DNA of 64,000 bases from Scylla paramamosain (GCF_035594125.1 NC_087173.1:11260486-11324485), one strand, 5' to 3'; counted from the stretch's first letter, positions 1 to 34,939 are shown. Program-made: numbers and translations. The notes: generated by a model from the sequence alone, not told the origin.

Positions 1-3000
1 CACTAACATGACATTCCAGGAGTCCTTGCTGTACCTTGCCAAATACAAACACTGCCTCAGTCGAGCACTGGGCATGGTGAAAACATATGTGACAAAATCA
101 CTAGAAAATGCAACGCAACAAGTCATCCCAAAGCCTGGCGCGGAGAAACCCACCACAGACAATGCTGCCGTGCTGTACTATGGCAAATTTAGGACTAATG
201 CGCCTCGAATCAAGTCACTCATGGCAGAGATCGAGGACAGGGTTGAGAACAGCCCAGAGTACACTAACCTGCTGAGTGATTGCCACCAGTGTTACTTTGC
301 ACAGAGAAACAAGCTGCTGGGGCCGTGTGTGACTGATGCAGTGGCCCAGCTGTCGCAACAGTACCAGCGGGACTACTGCTCCCTGGTGCGCAGCGGCTGT
401 GCCTTCCTTGTGCACGTGTGTGAGGATGAGCACGCACTCTTCCACCAGGTGCGGCAGCATCCACTTCTTGGTGTCTTGCAGTCCACATGTGTATCAGTAA
501 AGCTCATATACAGTGTATAATAGAAGTACATACATACATATACCAAGGCTGTCTCTCCCATAGAAGTAATAGATGTACAAGTTAATCTTTTCCTTTCACC
601 ATTTCCCTTGAGTAAGAGGTTGGCACCATGTATGAGTCTCCTCCAGTTGTTTCTGTCCCTTGCATCTTCCTCTGTGACTCCCATCCTTTGCAGTTCTACA
701 GCATCTCACTCTCTGTCTTCTTGATCTTCTCTCAGCTGGTATCCTCCAGGCTCTTTTAATTGGTTCCTGGTCTTCTCTTCTTACTATGTGACCAAACCAT
801 CTCATTTTTTATTTTATCACTTCCATAATGCTTTCCACTCCTGCTTTCCTTCTCAGTTCTTCATTTCATAAATGTTCTCTGAGTGATACACCAACTGGCC
901 ATCTCAACATTCTCATCTCTGTTCTCTCCAACATCCTCTCTTCTGTTTCATTTAGTGCCCACATTTCTGCTCCACATATCACAGTCTTAGCATTTTATTA
1001 TATATTTAATGGATGTACAAGTTAACATCCTCATGCTATGATTTGTGTTGCAGTTCTTCTCTACCACCACCCCAGAGCTGGATGCTTTCCTGCAGTCACT
1101 GTGCACTGGTCTCTATGATGTGCTGCGGCCACTCATCATCCACATTGACCACCTAGAAACACTGTCTGAGCTATGCAATATTCTTAGGAGGGGGTAAGTT
1201 CATGAGTCCAGCTGTCAAAAGGTTCTGTCTTTGTTATGTCTGTGATGTGTTGGTTTGTGTGTGTGTGTGTGTCTTGCAATTTAGACATGTTTTATAATCT
1301 CAAGCTGGTTTATGTGTGTCTTGTAGTTTGTTTACATGTGTTTTATGATCTCAAGTAACATTAAAAGAGTGATATCATGATAGATTTTATTATTTTTTTT
1401 ATGTTTCTCCAACTATTGATATATTGATAAATCTAACAGCATTTGAGCCAACTAATTACACAACAGATCACATATAAATAACAGCAAGAATAATGAAAAC
1501 TAAAGAAAACTCTTTAACAGTATGGCAGTGTTAGAGGTAGTAGTTGGGTGTCAGACTCACAAGCTTTCCAACACTGAATGGAAAAATAAGAATACTAAAA
1601 TTGGCAAAGGTGTTGAATGGGAGGTGGTGAGCATTCAAACAGTCTTCATTTACCTCTAGAATGTTGAACAAATTGACAGTGTTGATGAGTAGGTGGTGAT
1701 AAACATTCAGACAGTCTTGTATTACTTTTAGAATGAATGAAAGAATAAGCAACTAAAAACCAAAAATTAAACAGGGTGAGATTTGAATATACTAACTGCA
1801 AGTGAGGTGTTATTTCCAGGATGATCGAGGAACACCTACAGAACAACCCCACACAGCTTGCCCCTCTCACCTCCGTGGTACACCAGATGCTGGAGGACTC
1901 GCAGGAGCGACTGGTGTACCGTGCCCACATCTATGTCCAGACAGACATTGCCAACTTTTCCCCATCGCCTGGAGACCTGGCCTACCCCAGCAAACTCCAG
2001 ATGATGGAGAGCATTGCCGAGAGTTTAGCTAACCAGCGGAAACAGATGCACTCACGCAATGCCTCCATCTCCTCTATGTCTTCCATTAGGTTTGTTTGGT
2101 ATACTGGTGATACTCTTCCTTGGCTTCTGTTTGGTTTGTTCCTATTACTGACATGCATTTCCCTGTCTTCTACTGTATTTGTTCCTATTGCTGATTGATA
2201 CTTTTCCTTATCTTGGGTTAGGTTTGTTCCTATTACTGACTATACTTTTTGTTGTCTTCTGTTGTGTTTGCTCCTACTACTAACTGATACTCTTCCTTGT
2301 CTTTCCTTATATTTTTTTCTCTTCTCCTCAGTTAAATAAAGAGAGAGATATAGCACTTAGTTATTTTTTCTTCTTCTCTATTAAGTAGAGAGAGAGACAG
2401 AATACAGTACTTTGTTCTTTTTCTCTTCTCTTCTCTTCGGATAAATAGAGAGACAAAAATACATAGTTCTTTTCTTTCCTCCTCTTTTTTTATTTATTTA
2501 TTTATTTTTTTTATGTGATGTTTACTATAATGTTGATGTGACCCTCAGATCTGCCACCAGTGAGGAGGTTGCCAACATAACCGGTGCGGCGGAGGAAAGG
2601 TTCTCCCGGGTGGGCACGTCCCCTGCCGACCTGCATGGTATGTGGTACCCAACTGTACGCCGCACCCTCATGTGCCTTTTCAAGCTGTACCGTTGTGTGG
2701 ACAGGAGCATATTCCAGGTGAGGCTTCATCGAGTGGCCCTGAGATCACCACTTTGAAGTCTGGTTGTTCATAAAACTTCTTGTGTCCTTCCTTGATTCAG
2801 GTGTTGTGTACTCCTGTGAAAAGTCCTCTGATATTGTGCTACATCTTGTGGTACACCTGTTAAATGCTAGGTATTTTGATTGTACAAAGTCTATCCCTTC
2901 TTTCTTGATTCAGATGTTTTGTGTTCCTCTGAAGAAAATTTATTGCTATAATGTGATATATTTTGTTAAACAGTTATGAGATGACTACTTGGTAATTTGA

Positions 3001-6000
3001 CTGAATTTATAGTTTTTACTATCCCTTCTTTGAGTTTATATGTTCCTTTGAAAATCCTTTGACATTAAGGGTTATCTTATGACACACATAAGAACATAAG
3101 AAAGAAAATAAGAGAAGCTGCAAGAAGCCATCAGGTCTAGCTGTGGCAGTCCCTGTAACAGTGAAGTGTCACCTAAATGGGTTTGATATGGAGGACAGGG
3201 TTGGCATTAAAAAAACCCACCAAAAGAAAGTTTTTTTTTACTTGGTAACTGCATGCCTCCCCTCCTCCTGTGGCATTACTGCACAACACTTTCTTCTTCT
3301 TTCTGTCATCCGTATTCTGTTCACCTCTCAAATGCAAGAGTTAAACAGTATTTTCAGTCATTCATTTCTTTCTCTGATAAAGTCTGGAACTCCCTGCCTG
3401 CTTTCATATTTTCACCTTCCTATGACTTGAACTTTTTTTATTTTTTTTATTATATTTTTGTTGCTCCTTCTACACTTCAAACCTTTTGTCTCACTCTAGA
3501 TTGCTTTTTAATTGCTTACTTGAACTGATTTACTTATAAATATGAGGAATAAACAAAAATAGATAAAACCAAAAAACAATAAAACCTTGCAAAAAATACA
3601 AAAAAGCAATAAAACCCAAAAAACCCCATGGGTTGGTTGAAAATTTTATTTATTTTTTTTTCAACCCTGATAGAGGAGTTTATGAAAGGAACATCCTTGA
3701 CTTAAGCTGGATAAAACCAGACAGGACAACACAAACTTAATTCAGATCCTGCATACTACAACTAGATAAACAGTTAGACAAACACATCACCCTTGACTCT
3801 TCATCATTGTATATTTGCACTGATAAACTGATCCTGAAGAGTACCTGCCACAGGGTGTGTCACTGGAGGCCCTGTCAGCCTGCATGCAGAGTCTGAGCAG
3901 AGCGTCAGCCTCCATCAGCAAGACATCCTCACCTCTGGATGCTCAGCTCTTTGAAATCAAGCATCTCCTTATTCTTCGAGAACAAATGGCACCTTTCCAG
4001 GTTAGTTCTGGTGGTGATTGCTTTATGTGAAGAGTTGACATACTGATTCATGGTTAGTTGACTGGCAGTGATGAAAATATAGGAGAGGATAAATACTAAA
4101 TCACTGTTAACAAAAATGACCCAGTTTCTGGTTTTTACATTTATATTTTAGCATTTATTGTTTTGCTAATGATGTGCCTGTAGAAGTAAGAGAGGATAGG
4201 TACTTATTCACCATTAACATAAAATTGAGATGTTTGCTTGTGAAGTGCCTCTATAAATCCTTGTATAATAATATGGATTGATGAGAACAGTATCAAGATG
4301 TCTTCTAGTTTATTTTTTTTATTGTCTCAGATTTTGGCAATTTGTTATATTCACTTCATTAATCAGTCTTGCTCTGTAATTTGTATTCTTATTTTCTGTT
4401 GCTTTTCTCTTTTACAACCTTAGCAAGTAAAGAGACAGTGGAACCATTAGTAAATGTCTCATTCCTGATGGTATAGAGGCATTTCCTGACTTCTTGTATT
4501 CAGTGTCAGATGTAAAATTTCTCCACTGTGCATCTTCTGTCTCCTCTTTACCTTGTACTGATCTGTGGTTCTGGCAACACTGCACAGGTTGATGCATGTC
4601 TGCATGAGACAAGTCTGGACTGGAGCAAGGTGCGGACAGCTGCGCTGGGCCTTGTGCAGAAGAGAGGGCGTCTCTTCTCGTTGTCATCCAATAATGCCTT
4701 GCTGGAGTTCATTGTGGAGGGAACACCACAAGTAACTGTTTTCATTGTCTTCATTTTTAGCATTAGGATTCTACAGAGATCACTTACAATAGCTATTTTT
4801 TTCTTTTTTTATGCTACTGAACTTTTTAACACAAATCATTGTGTAAAAATTATTGTCTTAAAAATGTAGATGATGAAAAAAAAAATGTCTACTGGTGGAA
4901 GGGTTGTGCCTTGTTTATGGATTGTGTTTTTATCACCTCATTGTCAGAAAAATCCCAATCTACCAACTCATTTTTCCTTTCCATAGGCCTGATCACCAAA
5001 AATAACACAAACTGACAACTCACTTCTTTTCCAAGGTGACGGAACAAAGGCTGGACTCCAAGAGGGATCTGGATAACCGGCTGAAGAAGTTGTGTGAGTT
5101 GCTGATCCTTACCTGCACAGAGACGCTATCCGGCCCCATCACTGTGTTCCTCGCCAAGGCGGAGGTCATACTGCAGATGAACCGTGAGGAAAGCGTCAAG
5201 CCCATCATACTCAAGAACCAACCCTTTGCTGTGCCGGAGAAAGTAATGTTATTTGTTGTTTTGTTTTTTTCCTTTTCTCTTCTTTTGTCTTCACATGGAT
5301 CCCCTATCTGTCTTCTTTCTCTTTCTTCCTTTTTTTTCTCTCTCATTTAGTGTACTCAAGAACCAAGTCTTTGCTGTGTCAGAGAAAGTAAGATGTTTTT
5401 TATTATTCTATTCTCTCCTTTTCTCTTCTTTAGTATTTTCATGGTGGCTCCATATCTGTCTCCTTTCTCTTTCTTCCTCCTCCTTTTCTCTTCTTTAGTG
5501 TACTCAAGAACCATCCCTTTGCATTGCCAGAGAAAGTAAGACATTTTTTGTTTTATTTTCTCCTTTTCTCTCACTTTCAGTGTTCTTTTGACATTCATTC
5601 CTCTGTTTCCTTTTGATTCCTCTTTCTCTTTCTTTTCAGCATAGTGAGGAGTGTTTGATAAAAGAAGTTATTTGCTGTTTATTTCTCTATTTTTTTTTCA
5701 TTGTTTTGGGACACATTCAGATTCCCCCTTATCCCTTCTCTCCTTCCTTGAAGATTAGACAACAGGAAAAAGTGAATAAGGAGAAGTATGGTTTTCCATT
5801 TTAATCCGGCCACCAATGCTGTGAGCTTAATTTTACTTTAGACCAAAAAAATGCAATAGAATAACAGTAGAGTGGCAGCAGAGTTAGAGTGCAGTGAGAG
5901 TAGGACAACAGTAGAGTGATGTACCATTCCCTCACCCAGACTGGCGATGTGGTGAGCAGCTGCCTCAAGAACATCCGCACTCACCTTCCCAACATCCAGC

Positions 6001-6197
6001 GCAGCATGCAGCTCTACCTGGCCAACCGAGACACAGAGTTCATCCTGTTCAAGCCTGTCCGTACAAATGTCCTCACCTCATTCTCCAAACTCACAGAAAT
6101 CATTGCCAGTAATTACAACGAGGAAGACAGAACAATAATTGGGTGTCCGTCTCAAGAGGAAGTCTCGGCACTACTGTCATCACTGTTCAAGAGTTAA
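1..6197 (+). CDS. COG3: Conserved oligomeric Golgi complex subunit 3 (COG3/Sec34), 3' part
   Basis: COG3 is a lobe A subunit of the COG tether, which captures vesicles recycling within the Golgi. Eight coding exons can be joined in frame: 2-448 (continues left of the window), 1054-1193, 1820-2089, 2549-2717, 3854-4000, 4588-4731, 5036-5242 and 5940-6197 (TAA). All have AG/GT borders and compatible phases (0,2,2,0,0,0,0). They encode about 593 residues, roughly the C-terminal 70% of a usual COG3. Family signatures seen include [12 protein letters not shown] in the first exon, [15 protein letters not shown] and [14 protein letters not shown] in exon 3, [14 protein letters not shown] in exon 4, [10 protein letters not shown] in exon 5, [15 protein letters not shown] in exon 6 and [11 protein letters not shown] in the last exon. 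The N-terminal coiled-coil exons lie outside the window. Exon 7 is followed by two decayed copies of its own 3' end. Identification is secure; the left edge of the first exon is not determined. Confidence 0.95.
560..830 (-). mobile_element. Non-LTR retrotransposon 3' tail in COG3 intron 1
   Basis: The minus strand encodes fragments typical of the C-terminal tail of non-LTR retrotransposon ORF2: [11 protein letters not shown], then [18 protein letters not shown] in another frame. The frame changes show a decayed copy. Related copies recur at 16480-16640, 29826-30165, 34260-34660 and 36590-36670. Confidence 0.7.
2095..2500. repeat. Two local tandem repeats in COG3 intron 3
   Basis: From about 2095 to 2320, a unit of about 65 bp centred on 'gtttgttcctattactga' recurs about four times with drift. 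From about 2320 to 2490 a second unit of about 70 bp (pyrimidine run, then 'taaatagagagaga') recurs three times. Both stop short of the acceptor at 2549. Confidence 0.7.
2765..3080. repeat. Tandem triplication in COG3 intron 4
   Basis: A unit of roughly 120-140 bp containing 'cttccttgattcagatgtt...gttcctctgaaaa' appears about three times with strong divergence. No coding signal is seen. Confidence 0.55.
3085..3165 (+). repeat. Dispersed repeat, 'gctgcaagaagccat' family
   Basis: Contains 'aagctgcaagaagccatcag' followed by 'tggcagtccctgta'. The same element appears at 33222-33310 and 49763-50100 on this strand, and inverted at 17795-17872, about 34760-34835 and 59080-59160. It is probably a fragment of a retrotransposon 3' region. 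Confidence 0.65.
3253..3440 (+). mobile_element. Retroelement ORF tail ('WNSLPA...PSYDLN' family)
   Basis: The plus strand translates to [12 protein letters not shown] followed by SPSYDLN, a recurring C-terminal tail of non-LTR elements. The same family lies at 10270-10390, 15355-15735 and 26505-26745 (+), and inverted at 10742-10825, 12965-13090, 14185-14335, 37325-37515, 43383-43540 and 45555-45640. Full copies end in 'ggccagtgtccc...acataaaa'. Confidence 0.65.
5205..5640 (+). repeat. Tandem copies of COG3 exon 7 3' end with splice sites
   Basis: The last 36 or so bases of exon 7 plus its donor (ending 5242) recur at 5351-5387 and 5499-5535. Each copy is preceded by a pyrimidine tract and TTTAG and followed by GTAAG. 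Their translations ([22 protein letters not shown]) resemble the true exon end ([11 protein letters not shown]) and have no stops. Each exon-like copy is 37 nt, so inclusion would shift the frame. A further pyrimidine-rich partial copy may extend to about 5640. Confidence 0.85.
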
Positions 6198-6766
6198 TGA
6201 TTGTGTGTTTGTAAGGTGCGGCATATTTTAAAATTTTTCTAGGACTCTGTTGGAGAGATTGTACATACTTAATTTGTTTTTTTCCTTCAGATTTATTGCT
6301 GTGTTTCTAAGCGGGTGCAGAATGATGGTGTGCCGTAATTTAATCTGGTGAAAGCAGTGCTGTTGTTATATTTCACTTGCATTGTTTGTAAGTCTATGCA
6401 AATTTGAGCTTGTGAGTGATTTGTACCACACTGAAGTCCACAATTTTGTGTGCACTGTCAGCACAACAGTTACAATGTGTTTGGCTTGAAGATTACCCAG
6501 AATAGCTATTTATGATAACTGTATTCCAGCTACTTCCCTGAGTGGCTAAGCAAATCTGTAGCATCTTTGCTAAGGTGAAGCATTCCTGCGCATGGGAGCT
6601 GCAGCACAGCAGGTGGGGGGACGCCAGTTGTGAGGCAGGAAATCTTTGAGCGCCATTGTAACTCCCTCTAGAGTACAAGCATCTTTGAGGTGAAAAGTCC
6701 ATGGATGAGATGTACCAAAGTATGAGCTGTAATTCAAAGTATGCTTTGTAATGATGTGTAATTAAA
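6198..6766 (+). other. COG3 3' UTR with ATTAAA signal
   Basis: Noncoding sequence after the COG3 stop. The first reasonable poly(A) signal is ATTAAA at 6761-6766. No other gene is seen here. Confidence 0.5.
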
Positions 6767-7374
6767 TTAATTACACAGTTTACAACAGATTTTCAGATTT
6801 ACAGAAATAGGGGTTTTTTTAGCAATAATTTTATGGAATGAAGTGAAGGGGCAAGAAATGGTGATGTGGAGGAAGAATGGCAACTATGTAAAGAGTGGTG
6901 TGGTGGAGTGTGCTGAGGAAGTCCTGGGGTGCTGTGTGGAGGTGGTGGGGTGAGGCAGTAAGTATGGTTGGAACTTGAAAATGTGTATATGAAGTGTGGC
7001 TTCAGAGGAAGGACTACATGTTATAAAAATTACAGATATTAAGAGGAATATGATGAAAAAGAGTGTCAAAGCTAGAGAGAATGGTAAAAGTGTAATTGAT
7101 AAACATGATAAGACCTGATGTAGAGATGTAAGGGTGAGGGAGGTCATAGAAGGATATTGTGAAAGAGAGTGCTAGATGCAAGTGCAATATCTATGGAGCA
7201 AGGAAAAGTGGTTGCACATCATGGATTAATGATATCAAGTATGCTGTGTAACTGGCCCTTATGTAGAGTGGTGCAATGGGTTCTGTCCTCTCTCCCCTAG
7301 GCTTACTATTGGGAAAACTAACCTGGTATAAGAAAGGCAAGAAAAAAAATGAAAGCTGGGGAACTTTTGACATG

Positions 7375-7600
<226 letters not shown>

Positions 7601-7929
7601 TCCTGTAAAACAACTAGGTAAATACAACTAGGTAAACACACACACACACACACAGTTCTGTATTTTCGTCATGTAGACTTATCCCAGGTTAGAGTTTTCC
7701 ATTAGTACCAAAGACTAATGTGAGGGAATGCTAGTGAGTGTATGTGTGTAGAAACCATATCTTGGCTGCCTGCTTATAAGGTGGACATCAGCCTGTTATG
7801 TAGATTGAAATATGACCAGTGCTGCTTTCCTATTTCAGGAACCTGGGTATTCACTTCATAAATAGTAACTGAGGGGATGATGTGAATAAATGAACATACC
7901 AGCTCAGCGATGGAGAAGCCAAGGATGAG

Positions 7930-7979
7930 AGGGAGATGAGGTGATGGTGGTAGGAGATTGGAAGTGATGGTGCACAGGG

Positions 7980-8013
<34 letters not shown>

Positions 8014-8290
8014 CCGTGTCATGGGAAGTGATGGTGCCTAGGATGAGGAAAATGGGTGGGGAGTGAGAGTGCTCAGAGATGGGAAGTAATGATGCCCAGG
8101 GTTAGAGAAAGACAGCTTGAGAAGTGAGAGTGTTGGATGATAGGAAGTGATGGTGCCCAGGGTGAGAAACAGGTGAGGAGTGAGAGTGCAAGGAGATGGA
8201 AAGTAGCAGTGGTGCCCAGGGTGTTCTGGGTGACAGGAAGTAGTGAAGGTGGCCAGGGTGAGAGGGAGTGTGGCAAGTGGTGGCAGGAAG
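7930..8290. repeat. Minisatellite, unit about 60 bp
   Basis: About five or six diverged units sharing 'ggaagtgatggtgcccaggg tgag' and 'gtgagagtg'. The first includes a short (GA)n run near 7980-8013. The remaining intergenic DNA (6770-7375, 7600-7930, 8300-9180) holds only purine-rich or low-complexity sequence. Confidence 0.75.
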
Positions 8291-9155
8291 TGTCCAGTCA
8301 CCACAAAAGTACCAAAGTTTCCTGCTTCATTTGTTAAGTGAAATCAAATCAAATGCATTTTATGAAGTGATTTATTTATTTATTTTTTTTTTTCTGGGAG
8401 CATTTAGGTTGGAAAGTGGGGTCTATTAGTTCTACCATGATGGATGAAGGGAACACACACACCATTTGTCATTCTATTTATAATGAGGAAGCAGAAATCT
8501 GTGATGCAAGACTGTAGTTGTTAAGATAATGTTTTGATTAAAGTTGTTTTCAAATATTTAAATATGTTGTTTTAAAAGACAAAATATATAAGGATATACT
8601 ATTATGGCTGCTTATTCCTTTTTATAAACTTGCATGTGTTTTTGAGCATTGACACCATCAGCATCACCACTATCATCATCATCATTATTACCATCATTAT
8701 TAACAGCAGCATCCAGCGTCATCATATCAGCAGTTATCACTAGTCATCATCATCAGCAGCAGCAATATCACTAAGACGGAAATTCAGAAAAGGGGAGAGA
8801 GGAAATGGGAGAGATAGCGTTAGAGAATATTATACAGAAAAAAAAAAATGTATGTAAAGAAGAACAGGAAAGGAGAGGGGGAAGCCTCAACAGTCATAAG
8901 GAATGGAAAAAAGAGAGAGAGAGTTCAAGGACAGAAAGTTCAAGCGTTGAGAAATCATATGTAATAAAAGGATCAAGAGGGAAGAAAGTTCGAAAGAGAG
9001 AGAAGGTGAAAAGTGAAGAAATATAGGAGATGAAGAAGAGAGAGAGAGGAAATAGAAGAGATAAGATCTACTTCAAGTGCTAAGGAATCATGTGTAATAA
9101 ATGTAAGGAAGGAGAGGAAAAAAATCGAAAGTTTTTACAAGAAATTAAGAAATAT

Positions 9156-9179
<24 letters not shown>

Positions 9180-9195
<16 letters not shown>

Positions 9196-9354
9196 CGGGG
9201 GAGGGCGGGTAAGGAGGGGGGATGGAGCTGACAGGGTCAGCAAGAGGTGCGCCGCAGACTTGGCACCACTGCGGAGTGTAAACAGTAAACAGCTGGTCTC
9301 ACGCCCCTTCTCTCTGCCACCTGTCTGTGTCCCCCCCCCCCTGCCGCCCCTGCC
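9180..9354 (+). promoter_or_regulatory. Probable AAGAB promoter/5' UTR
   Basis: After a (GA)n tract (about 9157-9193) the sequence turns GC-rich up to the AAGAB start codon at 9355, unlike the AT-rich flanks. No clear TATA box was recognised. The transcription start is not determined. Confidence 0.45.
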
Positions 9355-16089
<6,735 letters not shown>

Positions 16090-16181
16090 TGTGGGTGTTG
16101 GTGTTAAGACATGTTTATTGTTATGAATGTGTTGGTAAACCTTAGGCCTAGAAGCTCTAAATGTTGTTTTCATATAGTAAT

Positions 16182-16187
16182 ATTAAA
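16182..16187 (+). terminator. AAGAB poly(A) signal ATTAAA
   Basis: ATTAAA about 95 bp past the AAGAB stop. The convergent WRAP53 signal lies at 16671-16676, leaving only about 480 bp between the two 3' ends. Confidence 0.5.
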
Positions 16188-16297
16188 GAGTGAAAAGTGT
16201 TTGATATTATATAACCACTTTTATTTGCAGCCAAGATTTTGTTATGCTTGGTACTACTCCTGTGTTGGAAGGTGCTTAATGTGACTGTACATTATAA

Positions 16298-16370
16298 CTT
16301 GGATGGAAGAGTATGCCATCATATTTTCTCTAACTTGGATGGAAGAGTATGCCATCATATTTTCTCCATG
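16298..16370. repeat. 37-bp perfect tandem duplication
   Basis: 'taacttggatggaagagtat' plus the following bases occurs twice back to back in the AAGAB-WRAP53 intergenic gap. Confidence 0.85.
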
Positions 16371-16479
16371 TTGTAAAAGGCAACTGAAAAGATGATCACT
16401 CAAAGGGGAACTCAGGTCTGGTATAGAGAAATTTAGATGGGTAGGTCTAGAGAAAACCTGTTGAAAGAAGATGATCAAG

Positions 16480-16640
16480 GGGAAGACAGAGAGTGAGATG
16501 GAGGAATGGACTTTTGGTGTAACTGTAAAGGATGGGAGTCACAGAGGAAGATGTAAGGGACAGAAACAACTGGAGGAAATTCATACATGGTGCCAATCCC
16601 TTGCTCTAGGGAAAAAATGAAAGGAGGAGCTCTAGATGGG
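16480..16640 (+). mobile_element. Non-LTR retrotransposon 3' tail
   Basis: The plus strand translates to MGVTEEDVRDRNNWRKFIHG, the same ORF2 tail as at 560-830 but in the opposite orientation. It lies between the AAGAB and WRAP53 3' ends. Confidence 0.7.
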
Positions 16641-16670
16641 CTAAAAACAGTCATGTCACTTGCCGGCAAG

Positions 16671-16676
16671 TTTATT
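16671..16676 (-). terminator. WRAP53 poly(A) signal
   Basis: TTTATT on the plus strand reads AATAAA on the WRAP53 strand, about 110 bp after its stop codon. Confidence 0.55.
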
Positions 16677-16784
16677 TTGCCTTTTAGAGCACATGGTGTC
16701 CTGCCCTATACAATGAGAAATACAGTGACAAGTATTATACATATTCAATAAAATACAAGCAATACAAAACACTTAAGTTAAAAT

Positions 16785-23085
<6,301 letters not shown>

Positions 23086-23116
23086 CTATAAAGTGACACA
23101 ATGAAATAAAAAGACC

Positions 23117-23262
<146 letters not shown>

Positions 23263-23289
23263 GGTATATATATAATATATATAATGGTA

Positions 23290-24480
23290 ATACAACTGAC
23301 TTAGCTCAATCTTTTTTATTTTGCTAAAGCTTCTGACACAGTGAACCATCAAATACTTTTTACCAAACTTCAATGCATCAGTACTGAAGGTACAATCTTA
23401 ACCTAGATTAAAGCTTTTCTCATCAATAGATCTATGGAGGTTGTAGTGGATGGCTCTTACAGTTCTTCCCTCCCTGTTACCAGTGGAGTTCCTCAGGGCT
23501 CTGTTTTGGAACCACTCCTTTTTCTAATCTATATAAACCACATATCTGCTGACCTGATATCAAATGTTAAAATATTTGCTGATGATCTAAAACTGAATCT
23601 GTTAATTAGACCTTTAAATCTATCCTCTGCTCTGCTTGATACATCACTTGTCCAAAGAGATATTAACACTCTCATAACAGTTGCAGAACTTTGGGATCTA
23701 AGAGTTAATGCTGACAAGACAAAAATTATTAGGTTTGGTGTCCCCTTTGTGTCACCTTTGATTTACATCTGAACTCTTCCTACCAAATTAATGGCCAATC
23801 TCTTTGCATAAGTCACAGTGTTGATGATTTTGATTTAACAACTGACTCAACTTTGAAGTACCACAATCACATCTGTTCTATTGCTTCCAAAGCAGCAGGT
23901 TTAGCCAACAATTTGCTAAAGTCCACACAATGCCGCTCCCCAAAGTTTATGGTCACCCTCCTCACTACCCATTTACACCCACTTCTGGAGTTTGGATCTA
24001 CTGTCTAGAATACTGGTTATGTCACTGACCTAAAGCTGGTACAATGAGTACAATGACAGTGGACAAGGAGGATTCAAGGTCTGGAGAATATGTCACATGT
24101 TCAGCGTCTTATGGATCAGGACTTATTTTCAGTGAAGAGGAGACTGTTACAGGCAGACCTTATTAAGTGTTAGAAGATTTTTCATGGTCTCTCCCTAATT
24201 TCTCCTACTGATATATTTACTTTGGCTACTACTATTGGCACGAGAGGACATCGTTATGGAATCCTTGTCCCTTACAGTTGTTGTGATGCCAGGCATAGAT
24301 TCTTTTTAGTCAGAGTAGTGAAAATCTGGAACTTCCTTCTCAACAATGTGGCAAAATGATTCTCTTGATGGTTTTAAAAAGTGACTGACTAACTTCTTAA
24401 GTGACCGACTATTTGATTTCTGATGCCAACCTGCCAACACTTGTTATGAGCTTATAGCACACTTTCTAGCCTTTTTTTTT
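23290..24480 (+). mobile_element. Non-LTR retrotransposon ORF2 relic (reverse transcriptase)
   Basis: The plus strand encodes reverse transcriptase motifs: [29 protein letters not shown] and the catalytic KIFADDLKLN (near 23570). After a stop at about 23769 comes a tail with RGHRYGILVPYS and FFLVRVVKIWNFLLNNV in shifting frames. This is a dead 3' half of a Jockey/CR1-type element, antisense in the WRAP53 5' intron. A T-rich 3' end near 24480 is followed by about 200 bp of unidentified repeat-like sequence. Confidence 0.85.
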
Positions 24481-25199
24481 TATTGTTACACATCCCTTGG
24501 TGATTCTCTTTTGGGCTGGCGTGCTAGCCGTAATGGGGTGCCCTGTTGGAAGTCCATCCAAGTAAGAACTCTTTTGGCTGAATTCTTTGGGACTGCCACC
24601 TCAGTGGATCTTTGTTTCTTTTCCTCACCTTTTAGTAGTCCTCGGCCTGAGCCCCTCTTATTTAAAATATAATATCTAAATAAAAAGATAACAAATAAAT
24701 AAATAAACACGTGGTTACATAGACATTACGGAAGGAACATTATCACTTAATTTACAGTCACCTCATTTAATCTTTAAACTAACATTAAGAATACAGACCA
24801 TGTCACCTTATAAATTAATAAGAAAACATGAAACAAGACTAACTACCTGACAGGTACACCTTTCACTTCAATTATTTACTAACTGTATTGCCAGCAACTG
24901 TATTGCCTTCCCAAATGTTCTCCTTTTTCCTTAGTGACCGTTTCTTCAAGTCCTTCAGTCGTGGTGCTTCAATTTCTCCTTATTTTTCCTGTATTTAAGC
25001 TTTGTGTTTTGTGTGTAGTATTCTTTTCAGTGTTTTGTTGATGTCTCGAGTTTGGTTAAGACTTTTCAACAGTTTCCTTTTCAGTGTCTCTTTTCTGCTT
25101 TCTTCTTTCCTCTAGTACCTCCTAATTTTCAGTTTTGTCTTTTGCTGCATTTTTTTTTTTTTTTCAGCGTCTCCTTTCCTAATATCTTATAATATTTTC

Positions 25200-25200
<1 letters not shown>

Positions 25201-25239
<39 letters not shown>

Positions 25240-25450
25240 TTAAATGATCCTCATACAATCATCGTAGCCCTTATAACATAAAAACTAAGGGAGAGAGAAA
25301 TAAATGAAAGAAAAAAAGAAGAAGAAAGGAAAACTAGTAAAAGGAAGACGAAATCGCACCCCCCCCAAAAAAAAAAAAATCAAACACAAAAAAAAAAAAA
25401 AAACAGGAAAAGGAAAATAAATCCTTTTTTTTTTTTTTTCAAGGAAGAAA
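25201..25450. repeat. (GA)n and A/T homopolymer-rich tract
   Basis: A GA array (25201-25234) followed by runs of A and T up to the WRAP53/ANAPC7 promoter region. Confidence 0.85.
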
Positions 25451-25707
25451 AAGAGGGAAAGAGAAAGGGCGTATGTAGAAGACAGGCGCCGTTAGAAAGA
25501 CAGAATTCAGAAGTACATCTCAACTGAACTGAAACTGAACATCAACAAACCCAAGGCAGCGGAGACTAGAGGAGGGAGGCCCAGCACACCATAGCACAGC
25601 CCAGTCCTGACCAGCCACCGTGAACTTGAGGCATTGAGAGGAAGGTTCAAAGACCACACCACCTCTTAAAAAAGAAGAAAAGGCCATTCAGAGGAAATAC
25701 AGACGCC
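25450..25707. promoter_or_regulatory. Probable bidirectional WRAP53/ANAPC7 promoter
   Basis: This is the least repetitive, most GC-rich stretch between the head-to-head WRAP53 and ANAPC7 genes, and it ends at the ANAPC7 ATG. The first noncoding exon of WRAP53 probably starts here, spliced to 23085. No TATA box was recognised. Confidence 0.45.

Positions 25708-34939
<9,232 letters not shown>

Noticed and set aside
1531..1930. Minus-strand frames in COG3 intron 2
   Set aside because: No family resemblance; part overlaps COG3 exon 3 in antisense.
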